The position numbers and the translations under genes are program-made. Of a DNA stretch of 64,000 bases, positions 39,172 to 48,550 are shown piece after piece (the stretch's first letter is position 1; every line of letters starts with the position of its first letter). The notes under the pieces are model-generated. The model made no database searches. It was not told where the DNA came from and worked only from the letters and a program-made list of their open reading frames with translations. The stretch is from Chelativorans xinjiangensis (GTDB taxonomy: Bacteria > Pseudomonadota > Alphaproteobacteria > Rhizobiales > Rhizobiaceae), in contig NZ_WQNH01000025.1 of the NCBI RefSeq assembly GCF_009812055.1, positions 1-64,000 of the forward strand, read 5' to 3'.

Positions 39172-41535
39172 ATGCGCATGCTCGACCGCAAACTCCTCCG
39201 TGACATCAGGCGGCTCTGGGCGCAGGCGCTGGCGATCTCGCTTGTCATCGCTGGCGGGGTCGCCGCCCTCCTCATGGCGGTGGGCTCCTACCAATCGCTC
39301 GACGAGACCCGCCGAGCCTATTACGAACGCTATCAATTCGCTGACGTCTTTGCGTCCGTCCGTCGTGCGCCGAAGTCGCTTGTCGGACGAATCGCAGAGA
39401 TTCCCGGCGTGGTCGCTGTAGAAGCGCGCATCGCCAAGCTGGCGCTGCTTGATATCCCCGGCATGCGCGAGCCGGCCACGGGCCAGTTCATCTCCTTACC
39501 CGAAAACCGCGAACCGCAGGTGAACAGGCTCTACCTGCGGCTCGGTCAGATGCCGGAACCCGACAGAGCCGAGGAGGTTGTCGTCAGCGAGAGCTTCGCC
39601 AGGGCGCACGACTTTGTGCCCGGCTCGCGCTTCTCCGCAATCCTGAACGGCCGCAAGCGGCCCCTGACGGTTGTCGGCATCGCCCTCTCGCCCGAGTTCG
39701 TCTACACGATCGGGCCGGGAGACATCATGCCCGACGACCGTCGCTTCGGCATCATCTGGATGTCGGAACGAGCGCTGGCCAGCATCTACGACCTGGAAGG
39801 CGCCTTCTCCTCGGTTGCCCTTAAGCTGCTGCCGGACGCGTCGGAGCCTGAGGTCATCGACCGTCTCGACGCCATGCTCGACCGCTACGGCGGATCGGGA
39901 GAGCATGGGCGCAGGGATCAGACCTCGCACGCCTTCCTCGACCACTCGCTCGATATGCTGGGCAACATGAGCCGCACGCTGCCACCCGTGTTCCTTCTCG
40001 TCGCGGCCTTCCTCGTCAATCTCACGCTCAGCCGTCTGATTGTGCTTGAGCGCGAGCAGGTGGGGCTCCTAAAGGCGGTGGGCTACGACAACACAGCCAT
40101 CGCCGGGCACTATTTGAAGTTCGTCATTGCGATCAGCCTTGTCGGCATTGCCATCGGCAGTGCTGCCGGAACCTGGCTCGGCGGCTACGTCACCAGTCTC
40201 CTCGCCGAGTATTACCACTTCCCGTTCCTCCTTTTCATCAGGAATCCCGATCTCTACGCGCTGTCCGCGGGCCTCAGCCTTGCTGCGGCGATGCTTGGCG
40301 CCGTACGCGCCCTGCGCGAGGTTATCGGCTTGTCGCCTGCCGTGGCCATGCAACCACCGGCTCCGCCGCGGTTCCGCCGCCTGCTGCCGCACGGCTTTGC
40401 CGTCCGCGGTATGCTTCCTCAACCCGTCGTGATGACCCTGCGCAACATTACGCGCCATCCGGTGCGTTCCGCCCTGACGACGCTGGGCATGGCGCTGGCT
40501 ACTGGCATCCTCATCGTATCGCTGTTCCTCAATGGAGCGATGGAGCAGCTTGTCGACGTGACATATTTCATGGCCGATCGGCAGGACGCGACGGTGAGCT
40601 TTGTCGAAAAGCGGCCGCACAAGGCCGTCTTCGAAGTTGCACGCCTGCCGGGCGTTCTGGCCGTGGAGCCTTATCGGGAGGTGCCGATCCGCGTTCGCAA
40701 AGGGCATGTGGAGCGCCGGGTAATGCTCAGCGGCCGGCCGCGCGACGCCGATCTCAGCCGCATCATCGACATCAATCTGCGGCCTGTCGTGCTGCCCGAA
40801 GCGGGCCTGGCGATCTCCGACTGGCTTGCCGGCATTCTCGATGCAACCGTCGGCGATCTGGTCGAGATCGATCTGCTTGAAGGGAGCCGCAGGACCGTGT
40901 CTCTTCCCGTCGCGGCGCGGGTCGAGGACTATTTCGGCATCAACGCCATGATGGACTCGGAAGCGCTGGCGCGGCTGATGCGCGAAGCGCCCGCCGTCAA
41001 CAGTATTCATCTCAGCTTCGACGAGAGCATGCTCGATGCGCTTTACGAGGCGCTCAGACGCATGCCGACCGTCAGCGGCGTAGCGCTGCAGCGTGTTTCG
41101 TTGGTGAACTTCCGTGAAGCATTGGCTGTCATCGTCACGACGATGGCCAGCATCTACATCGGACTTGCGTCGACTATTGCCTTCGGCGTTGTCTACAACA
41201 GTGCACGAATTTCGCTGTCGGAGCGGGCACGGGAACTCGCCAGTCTGCGTGTGCTCGGCTTCCACCGCGGCGAGGTTTTCCGCCTGCTGTTTCTCGAACT
41301 CGCGCTTCTCACCCTGATTGCCCAGCTTCCAGGCTGGATGATCGGCTACGGCCTGGCGTGGCTAATCAACACCGAAATGGCCGGCGAACTGATGCGTACG
41401 CCGCTGATCGTTGAGCCTTTGAGTTATGTGCTTGCCAGCACAATCGTTGTCACCGCCGCCCTGCTGTCTGCGCTCGTCGTCCGCGAGCGCATCAACCGGC
41501 TTGACCTTGTCGCCGTCCTGAAAACGAGAGACTGA
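39172..41535 (+). CDS. ABC transporter permease, FtsX/MacB type
   Basis: A 787-residue permease with two FtsX domains. One N-terminal helix (residues about 18-38) is followed by a large periplasmic region, helices near 265-385, a second segment LTTLGMALATGILIVSLF, another periplasmic region and three C-terminal helices near 645-775. This is the double arrangement of MacB-like lipoprotein or efflux permeases. It begins 3 nt after the ATPase stop. Confidence 0.9.
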   Translation: MRMLDRKLLRDIRRLWAQALAISLVIAGGVAALLMAVGSYQSLDETRRAYYERYQFADVFASVRRAPKSLVGRIAEIPGVVAVEARIAKLALLDIPGMREPATGQFISLPENREPQVNRLYLRLGQMPEPDRAEEVVVSESFARAHDFVPGSRFSAILNGRKRPLTVVGIALSPEFVYTIGPGDIMPDDRRFGIIWMSERALASIYDLEGAFSSVALKLLPDASEPEVIDRLDAMLDRYGGSGEHGRRDQTSHAFLDHSLDMLGNMSRTLPPVFLLVAAFLVNLTLSRLIVLEREQVGLLKAVGYDNTAIAGHYLKFVIAISLVGIAIGSAAGTWLGGYVTSLLAEYYHFPFLLFIRNPDLYALSAGLSLAAAMLGAVRALREVIGLSPAVAMQPPAPPRFRRLLPHGFAVRGMLPQPVVMTLRNITRHPVRSALTTLGMALATGILIVSLFLNGAMEQLVDVTYFMADRQDATVSFVEKRPHKAVFEVARLPGVLAVEPYREVPIRVRKGHVERRVMLSGRPRDADLSRIIDINLRPVVLPEAGLAISDWLAGILDATVGDLVEIDLLEGSRRTVSLPVAARVEDYFGINAMMDSEALARLMREAPAVNSIHLSFDESMLDALYEALRRMPTVSGVALQRVSLVNFREALAVIVTTMASIYIGLASTIAFGVVYNSARISLSERARELASLRVLGFHRGEVFRLLFLELALLTLIAQLPGWMIGYGLAWLINTEMAGELMRTPLIVEPLSYVLASTIVVTAALLSALVVRERINRLDLVAVLKTRD

Positions 41536-41538
41536 ACC

Positions 41539-42750
41539 ATGCGCCGCATCTGGATAAAACGAACGGCAGGACTCCTGATAGCCGCGGCAGCGGTTGCCGG
41601 TGTTGTCTGGTTTGCCTGGCCCCAGCCAATTCCGGTCGACCTCGCATCTATCGTCCGCGCACCGATGGAAGTGACGATCGAGGACGAAGGCAGAACGCGC
41701 GTGCGGTACATATACACCGTCTCCGCTCCCATCGCAGGAAAGGTTTTGAGGACGCCTCGGCATGTGGGTGACGAGGTCGTCGCGGATGAGACGGTGGTCG
41801 CTGTGATGCAAGCGACGGCACCGGGATTTCTCGACATACGCTCGCGCGAGGAGCTTCGGGCCGCGCTCGCCGCCGCTGAGTCGGCCGTAGAGTTGGCCGA
41901 ACATGAGATGCATCGGATCGAAAGGGGTCTCGAATTCGCACGGGACGAGCTTCAACGGGCTGAGACGCTTGCGCGTCGCAAGGTGGTTTCCGCTCAGGCA
42001 ATGGAGAAGGCGCAAGTCGATGTCGAGACGACCGAGCATGCGCTCGCCAGCGCCAAGGCTCAGCTTGCAGTGCGGCGCAGCGAGCACGCGAGCTTGGCGG
42101 CACGCCTGATGGAACCTAGAAGAAAGGCGGATTCTCAGGATGCGGCGTGGGGCATCCAGCTTCGCGCGCCGGTATCGGGCCGCGTCCTCGCCATCCACCA
42201 GGAGAGCGAGGCCGTTGTCCAGCCAGGCACGCCATTGATCGACATCGGTGATCCACGCGATCTCGAGGTCGTAGTCAACCTGCTCTCTAGCGAGGCTGCG
42301 CGGATCGAGCCTGGCGCTACCGCGCGCATCGATGGCTGGGGCGGACCGCCGCTTCGGGGTAGGGTCAGGCGCATCGACCCGGCTGGTTTTACCAAGATTT
42401 CCGCCCTCGGCATCGAGGAGCAGCGCGTAGGCAGCATCATCGAGCTGGTCGATTCACCGGAAGCCTGGCCACGGCTCGGGCACGACTTCCGGGTGATCGT
42501 CAATGTCACCGTCTGGAGTTCCGCGGATGCGCTCGCAGTACCCGTGGCTGCCCTCTTCCGGCGCGGAGACGGTTGGGCAGCGTACGTCGTCCGAGAGGGA
42601 CGCGCGCGAAGCACCACTGTGGATATCGGGCGACGCACGGATCGAACAGCAGAAGTTCTTGCCGGACTGTCACCCGGCGAACAGGTGATCCTGCACCCTA
42701 GCGATAGCATCGCTGACGGTGTGGCCGTGGCCGCGCGCAGGGAGCGATGA
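41539..42750 (+). CDS. Periplasmic adaptor (HlyD/MacA type)
   Basis: A 403-residue membrane-fusion protein with one N-terminal helix (about 10-27), a split biotinyl-lipoyl domain (VSAPIAGKVLRTPRHVGDEV and LRAPVSGRVLAIHQESEAVV), a long alpha-hairpin (about 100-195) and C-terminal beta-barrel parts. Starts 3 nt after the permease and completes a MacAB-like exporter that would need a TolC-type partner. The cargo is unknown. Confidence 0.9.
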   Translation: MRRIWIKRTAGLLIAAAAVAGVVWFAWPQPIPVDLASIVRAPMEVTIEDEGRTRVRYIYTVSAPIAGKVLRTPRHVGDEVVADETVVAVMQATAPGFLDIRSREELRAALAAAESAVELAEHEMHRIERGLEFARDELQRAETLARRKVVSAQAMEKAQVDVETTEHALASAKAQLAVRRSEHASLAARLMEPRRKADSQDAAWGIQLRAPVSGRVLAIHQESEAVVQPGTPLIDIGDPRDLEVVVNLLSSEAARIEPGATARIDGWGGPPLRGRVRRIDPAGFTKISALGIEEQRVGSIIELVDSPEAWPRLGHDFRVIVNVTVWSSADALAVPVAALFRRGDGWAAYVVREGRARSTTVDIGRRTDRTAEVLAGLSPGEQVILHPSDSIADGVAVAARRER

Positions 42751-43129
42751 ATGAAGAGACAGCCTTTAGCCCATGCCATTTGGTCTAATCACCGAAAGGC
42801 AATACGCGCGGAAGGTGTCTGACACGCCTGTTCGTGACGTGATGGGGGATGAGGAGCCGAACCAGACAGTCGAGGCCCGCATAGAGCCGGCGTCGCCAGA
42901 CTTGCGTCTACACGGCCAACAGGCGACAACAGCCCGGTCATGTCCTCGATCTCATCAGTCAATCAGGCAGCCACCCGATACACGCGACTGCAGATCGCCT
43001 TGCACTAGGCAGTGGTTCTCTTGATCATCGAGCAATGGTATACGTCCCGGGCAATACCGAGGACGCACAACCCGCTTCTGCCGCCTTCGGGCTTGGGCTT
43101 GCTTCAACACGCCCTCGGCCGCTGCTGCG
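42751..43129. other. Gene-free stretch
   Basis: About 380 bp between the adaptor gene and the petA stub. A 23-codon frame starts at 42750 but stops quickly, and nothing recognisable follows. Probably decayed sequence. Confidence 0.45.
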
Positions 43130-43212
43130 CCGATCGCCGCGGCCGTTCCCGTGGCGACATACAGGAAGTCGCGCTTTGTGATCTCGCTGGTCGGGTACTG
43201 ATCCGTTTCCAT
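43130..43212 (-). pseudogene. petA: Rieske iron-sulfur subunit (petA), N-terminal stub
   Basis: From ATG 43212 the frame reads METDQYPTSEITKRDFLYVA then TGTAAAIGAAAAEG. This is the twin-arginine-like leader and membrane anchor start of the cytochrome bc1 Rieske subunit (TRRDFLYIATGAA...). After about 28 residues the sequence turns into unrelated basic residues, so the cluster-binding domain is gone. A working petA must exist elsewhere. Confidence 0.6.
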
Positions 43213-43264
43213 GGCGGGACTCCTCAGTCCATCGATGCCTCCGTTCGTCTTGTCCCGGGAGCGG

Positions 43265-44329
43265 TTAGGGCAGCACGACCATCTGGTGGCCCTCGCCCGA
43301 AACGGCGATTTCGCCACGCACGGCCATGCCGGACTGCCCGACGATCCAGACTTTCGGTTCCTCGCGGCTGGAAACGAAAAGCGCGCCCGTGCTGGTGACC
43401 GTCGCCAGGTGATAAGGAGAGGGCGCGAGCGTAGTGGTCTTCTGCGTGCCTGTGTCCAGGGCGACCGCGACGAGCTTGTCTTCGCCTTTCCCGCTTACAA
43501 ACAGCGTCTCGCCGTCATCCGAGAGGTCCAGCCCGTGTATTTCGCCGCCGACCGGGAAGGTCCGTGCGATCCTGCCGGCAGGCAATGCGATCTCGTGCAC
43601 GTCACCCGCATACGCGTCGGCGACGTACAGATGCTCGCCGTCGCGTGAGATGACGACGTGCTCGGGCGCTTCGCCGGACAGGATGTTGCGCTTCACGAAA
43701 CCCTTTTCGATATCGACTTCGCTGACCGTTCCATTGTCGGCATTCGTGACAAAGACCGAACGGCCATCGGGCGCAAACACCGCATAGTTCGGGTTCGGGC
43801 CGGTCGGCACGAAGATCCTGAAGGATAGGGTGTCCAGATCGACGATGCCGATCCCGCCCGTTGTCGGATGGGAGGTGACCGCGTGGCGGCCATCCGGCGA
43901 CATTGCCACGTGATGGACGGCGCCAGGGACTTCGATCCGTCGCACGACTTCACCCGACTGCGCATCTAGAACGGTCAGGATGCTGACTGGGGCATCCATC
44001 GGCATGGCTGGCGCAGGCTTGCGTGCGTGATGCGCCTCGTGTTCGTCCTGCGTAATGCCTTCCGGTTTCTCCGGTACTTCGGCCTCGTCTTTCGCTACTT
44101 CGGTGTAGCTGCCTGCAACAAGATACTTGGCTCCCGGCGCGCCGGCCAAGCCGTGAACGGCCTCAAACCCGGTCCAGCGCGCTTTGACGGCGCCAGTATC
44201 GGCGTCGACGACGAGTATCTCGCCAGCGCTCCCTTCGGGAATGTAGACGGTGGCTGCGGAGGCTGCCGCGGGTGTCAGCAGGAGCGCAACGAGTGCCGCT
44301 GTCGCAAGACCTGTTCTGATTGTTGTCAT
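43265..44329 (-). CDS. Periplasmic YVTN/YncE-like beta-propeller protein
   Basis: A 354-residue protein with a signal peptide (about 1-25, ending ASAATV). Repeats such as HVAMSPDGRHAVTSHPTTGG, YAVFAPDGRSVFVTNADNGT, HVVISRDGEHLYVADAYAGD and GLDLSDDGETLFVSGKGEDK form a seven-bladed propeller of the YVTN/cytochrome-cd1-like class. A histidine-rich loop (DEHEAHHARK, near residue 97) could bind metal. It is the last gene of an operon of three small membrane proteins. Confidence 0.85.
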   Translation of the reverse strand: MTTIRTGLATAALVALLLTPAAASAATVYIPEGSAGEILVVDADTGAVKARWTGFEAVHGLAGAPGAKYLVAGSYTEVAKDEAEVPEKPEGITQDEHEAHHARKPAPAMPMDAPVSILTVLDAQSGEVVRRIEVPGAVHHVAMSPDGRHAVTSHPTTGGIGIVDLDTLSFRIFVPTGPNPNYAVFAPDGRSVFVTNADNGTVSEVDIEKGFVKRNILSGEAPEHVVISRDGEHLYVADAYAGDVHEIALPAGRIARTFPVGGEIHGLDLSDDGETLFVSGKGEDKLVAVALDTGTQKTTTLAPSPYHLATVTSTGALFVSSREEPKVWIVGQSGMAVRGEIAVSGEGHQMVVLP

Positions 44330-44381
44330 CTATGAACTCCATTGCTGGATCGGGACAACGGCGGCGGTTTGCCTGCCATCG

Positions 44382-44741
44382 TCATAAGCCAAAGAACGCG
44401 GCGATGATCACGGCTCCAACCGCGACGCCGCCAACCAGCCAGCCGACGACTACACCCGGCCGGTTTTCCAAGCCGGGGGAGGTGCGGGCGACCAACAGCC
44501 CGATCACGATGAACAGGATCAGATCGATCAGCCCGTGGGTCACCCAGTGATGACCGGTAGCCGCCTTCATCCATGCCAGGACGGTGTCTTCGTTGCTTTC
44601 CTTGAGGACGACGAGAAGCGCGCTGAGCACGCTCGTGATCCCGGCCGAGACGGCGAAGGCCGCCGCATACCGGCTGACGCGCGATTCGCTGGCCATACTC
44701 GACGCGATCTCTAAGGGAGCATTCTGCTGTGTGGTTGACAT
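44382..44741 (-). CDS. Small membrane protein with three helices
   Basis: A 119-residue protein with hydrophobic segments at about 24-46, 66-86 and 95-118 and a central ATGHHWVTHGLIDL histidine cluster. I do not recognise a family. It lies 30 bp behind the 152-residue membrane protein and 52 bp ahead of the beta-propeller gene, so the four genes appear to form one unit. Confidence 0.6.
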   Translation of the reverse strand: MSTTQQNAPLEIASSMASESRVSRYAAAFAVSAGITSVLSALLVVLKESNEDTVLAWMKAATGHHWVTHGLIDLILFIVIGLLVARTSPGLENRPGVVVGWLVGGVAVGAVIIAAFFGL

Positions 44742-44771
44742 GATGGGTTTCCTTTCTTTGTCCGGAACGGG

Positions 44772-45230
44772 TCACTGCGCGGCGAGCGCGACCTTGGCGC
44801 CCATGGCAATGAATGCTCCAGCACCTTCCATCCCGAGGCCGAGGGCGACGACGATGGCTGAGGACCAGTAGACCAACAGGCGCGCCGGCCGGTTCGACTT
44901 CAGGTCGGCGAACGTTGCGATCGGCAGAAGCGTTGCGACGAGCAGGAGCGAGAGGAAGACGTGCTCCTTCGCCTCCATGAAGAACTCGTGGGCGAACGGC
45001 CAGGGTCCCGCCTTGATCAGGGCTTTGTCGGCCGCGTAGTTAACGACATACCAGTAGCCGCCGACGACATAGGCCAGCCAGATGAATGCCGCCGACAAGA
45101 GGGACGCGGTTCGGATGCGGCCGATATTGTCTGCGGAGGCATTGAGGGTTTCTGCGAAGACCCAGACCGCGGCGAGAACACCGAGCACGCCGACGGCCGG
45201 GTGGATCATCAGTATGAGTTCTTTCGACAT
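44772..45230 (-). CDS. Four-helix membrane protein, unknown
   Basis: A 152-residue protein with helices at about 7-27, 42-65, 88-108 and 120-148. Conserved-looking histidines lie at the start of helix 1 (LMIHPAVGVLG) and before helix 3 (WPFAHEFFMEAKEHVFLS), positions that could hold haem in a cytochrome-b-like arrangement; that is inference. Family not recognised. Confidence 0.6.
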   Translation of the reverse strand: MSKELILMIHPAVGVLGVLAAVWVFAETLNASADNIGRIRTASLLSAAFIWLAYVVGGYWYVVNYAADKALIKAGPWPFAHEFFMEAKEHVFLSLLLVATLLPIATFADLKSNRPARLLVYWSSAIVVALGLGMEGAGAFIAMGAKVALAAQ

Positions 45231-45245
45231 GTTCCTCTCCCGGGC

Positions 45246-45743
45246 TCAGGATTTGGGATTGGGTTCCGTCAGCTTGAAAACCAGGAAGGCCGACAAGCCG
45301 AACAGGAACTTGGAGATGAAGCTGACGGAGTAGGGTACGGCGGTCACGAATGCCGGGCTCAGGGCCGGCAGCAGGACGAGGAAATTGAATGCCCAGACGG
45401 TGGCCAGGGCTCCGACCGTGACCACAAGCTCGCCGGGCCACGAGCGCATCCTTAGAGGGAGCGCATTGAGGCCGGCGCCCACAATGATCCCGAGCAGCGC
45501 GGCGAGGACCATGTGGACCGCGATGCCGACGGTCACCGTGTCGAGGATTCCGTAGGCACCCACGGCTTCGGCAACGCCGCGTGCGATCTCTGCCACATCC
45601 GCGTGCGAGTTCGCCGAGTAGGCCCAGACCCACAGGATTTCGGCCAATCCGCCCGCCGTACCTGAAAGAACGCCGAAAACGACCAGCCGGTTGTCGGCGG
45701 TCTTCGCCACGGCTTTGGACTTCTCTGTATTCATGCTGTTCAC
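45246..45743 (-). CDS. Membrane protein, first gene of the propeller operon
   Basis: A 165-residue protein with about four hydrophobic segments (22-42, 67-93, 105-125, 138-158). It precedes the 152-residue protein by 15 bp. No family recognised. I saw no Fnr box in the 188 bp upstream. Confidence 0.6.
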   Translation of the reverse strand: MNSMNTEKSKAVAKTADNRLVVFGVLSGTAGGLAEILWVWAYSANSHADVAEIARGVAEAVGAYGILDTVTVGIAVHMVLAALLGIIVGAGLNALPLRMRSWPGELVVTVGALATVWAFNFLVLLPALSPAFVTAVPYSVSFISKFLFGLSAFLVFKLTEPNPKS

Positions 45744-45931
45744 TCCTATTCTCGGAAAGCGGAACGAAGCCGTTGAGCAGTCGCGCAGGTGATGCGCTCT
45801 TGATCCGCGAACGACGGGATATGCCCAGTCTCGCCCGGATTACCGCCGGAAGCCCGGAGCACGGACTTGCTTCATCACGCAATTGCCGCTCGCCCCGACG
45901 TGGACAGCCATGAGGCTGCACCTTCTTCGGG

Positions 45932-46246
45932 TCAGACCAATCTGGGAGGGGGAACTGGAATCCGCACGAGCCGGAATGCGCCGTGCTCGTTTGCCGGCGC
46001 CGTCTGGTTATCTTCGACGCTGGCGCCGAGAACAAATGCATGTGGCAGAACCGCTGGTGCATGGTGGCAATGGATCGAAGTTCCGCAGTCGTCCTTCGTA
46101 TCCAAGGGTCCGGATTGAGACCCGATGGCATCAGCGGTATGGCTGACGGTCACAGTCAGGGCGTGTTCGATGTTTTCAGCGGGGAACGACTGGACGGTGA
46201 TCGCGACGGAGAAAATGAGCGCGAACAGTGCAACAAATGCCCCCAT
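45932..46246 (-). CDS. Small secreted His/Cys-containing protein
   Basis: A 104-residue protein (125 if read from 46309). An N-terminal signal-like helix (GAFVALFALIFSVAIT) is followed by a mature part with CGTSIHCHHAPAV and a C-terminal proline-rich end (RIPVPPPRLV). This layout resembles small periplasmic proteins of metal-resistance clusters, but I cannot name the family. The Fnr box at 46351 would start transcription near 46316, which leaves a sensible leader only for the 46246 start. Confidence 0.5.
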   Translation of the reverse strand: MGAFVALFALIFSVAITVQSFPAENIEHALTVTVSHTADAIGSQSGPLDTKDDCGTSIHCHHAPAVLPHAFVLGASVEDNQTAPANEHGAFRLVRIPVPPPRLV

Positions 46247-46350
46247 CCGTCTTGGCGGGGCGGATCTGTTCGCTCGATATGCTGCAGTCCAGAACATCAC
46301 AAGATCCATTTGATCTCGTAAAATTCTAGCTGGCGAACCTCATCGGGCAT

Positions 46351-46364
46351 TGATGTTGGTCAAA
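46351..46364. promoter_or_regulatory. FixK/Fnr box for the small secreted protein gene
   Basis: TTGATGTTGGTCAA. Leftward at -41.5 the transcript would begin near 46316, 70 nt before ATG 46246. Confidence 0.7.
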
Positions 46365-46484
46365 TCTGCATTTTGCCGGTCTTTCCGGTTGCGAGGAAGC
46401 GTGCGATCAAAAAGCGAAGGATGAACCGGGAAAGTTGCGATTGAGCGTGTAGGACATGAAAGCCTCCGTGTATGTGGATGTCGG

Positions 46485-46583
46485 TTATTTCCGCAGGTAT
46501 TTCACCAGGGCGGCGATCGCGAGGACCACCAGGACGGTGACGAGCAGCATGCCGAGGCCGCCCATTCCGTATCCCGTCATCAT
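46485..46583 (-). CDS. Tiny single-helix membrane peptide, copy A (32 aa)
   Basis: Sequence starts MMTGYGMGGLGMLL and ends VLAIAALVKYLRK. AGGAGG lies 5 nt before ATG 46583. It is a glycine/methionine-rich lead followed by one hydrophobic helix and a basic end, nearly the same as the 35-residue peptide at 56042 (shared LVVLAI-ALVKYLR). Conservation of two copies with strong ribosome sites argues that these are real proteins. Confidence 0.65.
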   Translation of the reverse strand: MMTGYGMGGLGMLLVTVLVVLAIAALVKYLRK

Positions 46584-46979
46584 TGTAGCCTCCTGAAATC
46601 GAGGACCCCCCGAAGGACGGAACCTGGCTTGGCCAGGTTCTGTCGCGAGAGTCCGTTGTTGCCAGCACCGAGGTGGCCATCGCGCATTATCGGCGTTCGC
46701 TGCTGTCCGGGCGAGCCGATAGCGTACGATCACAACCAATCTGATCGTCTTTGTGAAAAAACCAACTCAATTGCTCCCACGCCGACTCCAGATAAGGTCC
46801 GGGCAGCGTCGATCGTTTACCGGTTCGTATCCACCGCTCGCCATGAACACACCGACACACATGATCATCGGGCGCGCTCTGCGAGCGGGAGGTTTTCGGA
46901 TCGCGATTCTTTTCCGAAAGCTGGCAGCGGGTCTTTGCGATCGATCACTGTTTTGCGGTTTGGGGTGTCCTTCTCCTCG
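46584..46979. other. Stretch with a possible hydrolase relic
   Basis: About 400 bp. At 46843 a frame opens MNTPTHMIIGRALRAGG, like the start of a membrane-bound metal-dependent hydrolase (MNTPAHxxxGxAxFG), but the likeness ends after some 12 residues and the sequence soon turns into a P-type ATPase fragment. Nothing else recognised. Confidence 0.35.
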
Positions 46980-47175
46980 CGGGGGTTCTGCTGACCGCGG
47001 GAAAACCCGCCCTGACGGACATGGTCATGACCGAGGGGCTCGACCGTAACGAGGTGCTGGCGCTGGTCGCCGCCGTGGAAGAGTACTCGGAACATCCGAT
47101 AGGCACGGCGATCGTGAATGCGGCACGCGCTGAAGGGGTGGAAATCCCGGAGGCGAGCGAATTCAGCTCCATGCA
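46980..47175 (+). pseudogene. P-type ATPase nucleotide-domain fragment
   Basis: The frame reads TAGKPALTDMVMTEGLDRNE then VLALVAAVEEYSEHPIGTAI and VNAARAEGVEIPEASEFSS. This is the segment just after DKTGTLT and through the SEHP motif of copper-type P1B ATPases. About 65 residues remain; sequence before and after is foreign. Confidence 0.7.
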
Positions 47176-47338
47176 GGCGATGCGCAATACGCTGGCAGAC
47201 CTGGTCGCCGCCTGCGCCGGCGACCACCGTCCCGACTGCCCGATCTGGCGACCTCGTCTGTATCGGACTCCAGGGAGATAGCTTAGGCCCGCAAAAGTGC
47301 CACGCTTGAAGTTCCGGTGCGCCTCCCGTGCCGCATAA

Positions 47339-47352
47339 TTGATGTCCATCAA
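47339..47352. promoter_or_regulatory. FixK/Fnr box for the cytochrome c gene
   Basis: TTGATGTCCATCAA. Rightward at -41.5, the start would be near 47387, about 99 nt before ATG 47486. Confidence 0.75.
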
Positions 47353-47485
47353 AGCTCAAGCCGGTGAAGGATGTAGGCTTTGCCCGTTACGTGGCCAAAG
47401 AAATCCAAGTGATATGGGACGACGGTCGCAGTTTGTGCACATGTCTCCATCTCACACGGTAGGCCACCAATCGACGGAGGACACC

Positions 47486-48064
47486 ATGGCACGCCTTGTC
47501 CGGGGATCACTGACCATATCCGTGATGTTGGCTGCACTTGCGATGACGCAACCCGCCAACGCTCACGGGTCCGATGAACACGCCGCTTCGCCGGAAACCG
47601 ATACGATGGTGGGGCGTATGCGCGAGATGCACGAGGGCCATGAGCACGGCCATGACTTCGCGGCCATCGAGTCAATGGCGCCGGAGGACATGCAGCGCGT
47701 CATCCGGGTCATGACGGATATCGGCCTGGCGGTTCCGCCAATGGATGCCCATCGCGGCCGCGAGCTCTTCATGGCCAAGGGCTGCGTAGCCTGCCATCAG
47801 GTCAATGACGTGGGCGGAGAAATCGGTCCCGCGCTGAACGCCGCCGACATGCCGTCGCCGATGAATGCCTTCGAATTTGCTGCCCGCATGTGGCGCGGTG
47901 CCGGCGCGATGGTCGGGATGCAGCAGGAGCTTCTGGGCGAGCAGATCAACCTCACCGGACAGGAGCTTCTCAATCTCGTCGCCTTCGCCCACGACGAAGC
48001 CGAGCAACGGGAGGTGTCGAAGGACGACATACCGGCCGAGTTCAGGGAGTTCACCGACTACTGA
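47486..48064 (+). CDS. Periplasmic c-type cytochrome, monohaem
   Basis: A 192-residue secreted protein. Signal peptide about 1-26 (ending PANAHG), then a histidine-rich linker (HEGHEHGHDF) and one haem site KGCVACHQVND, with a likely axial methionine in PSPMNAF or MWRGAGAMVGM. GGAGG precedes ATG 47486. An electron carrier for a low-oxygen respiratory chain is the natural guess, supported by the Fnr box; its partner is not in the window. Confidence 0.85.
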   Translation: MARLVRGSLTISVMLAALAMTQPANAHGSDEHAASPETDTMVGRMREMHEGHEHGHDFAAIESMAPEDMQRVIRVMTDIGLAVPPMDAHRGRELFMAKGCVACHQVNDVGGEIGPALNAADMPSPMNAFEFAARMWRGAGAMVGMQQELLGEQINLTGQELLNLVAFAHDEAEQREVSKDDIPAEFREFTDY

Positions 48065-48182
48065 TCGGCACACCATCAGTTCGACTGGCGCCCCGGTTTC
48101 TCGGACCGGAGCGAGAGACCTCATCTCCGATTGATCAACGATCATTATACGCAATTTGAGATGGCGCGAGCCAGGAGCACGC

Positions 48183-48420
48183 ATGGCCGCATCCCCTCCC
48201 ACCAAGAAGACCATTCTCGTCAATGGTGTGCCGCTGCCTGACGCACTGGACGAATAGATGATCCGTGAAGTGGTCCATGGTTTCTACCACGCGATCCGAA
48301 ACGACGATCTCCTGGGGCCGATCTTCAACAACGCAATCCAGCCGGACGCGTGGCCGGCTCATCTGGCGAAGATGTGTGACTTCTGGTCATCCCTCCTGCT
48401 CAGGACTTCCCGCTGCAATC
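48183..48420 (+). pseudogene. Truncated haemoglobin (group III-like), broken
   Basis: From ATG 48183 the frame gives 24 residues and then an in-frame TAG at 48255. The sense resumes at once with MIREVVHGFYHAIRNDDLLG then PIFNNAIQPDAWPAHLAKMC and DFWSSLLLRTSR, which is the N-terminal half of a group III truncated haemoglobin. After about 48400 the family sequence, including the haem-binding helix F, is lost. Two lesions make it dead. Confidence 0.75.
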
Positions 48421-48510
48421 CCACGGTCGTTCCGTCCTTACGCTCATCGGAGAACGGGCATGCGGGAGGTGGCCGGAGGTGCCCGGCCGACGAAACAAGG
48501 CTCCTGCAAT

Positions 48511-48524
48511 TTAATCTCGGTCAA
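48511..48524. promoter_or_regulatory. Weak FixK/Fnr-like site
   Basis: TTAATCTCGGTCAA, one mismatch in the first half-site. It is only 27 bp before the start at 48551, closer than usual, so its role is doubtful. Confidence 0.3.
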
Positions 48525-48550
48525 AGACGGTTGAGCGGAAGCGCCGCCAA

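Noticed and set aside
48511-48524. A full FixK/Fnr box
   Set aside because: The first half-site is TTAA rather than TTGA and the distance to the start codon is too short for the usual arrangement; kept only as a weak site.
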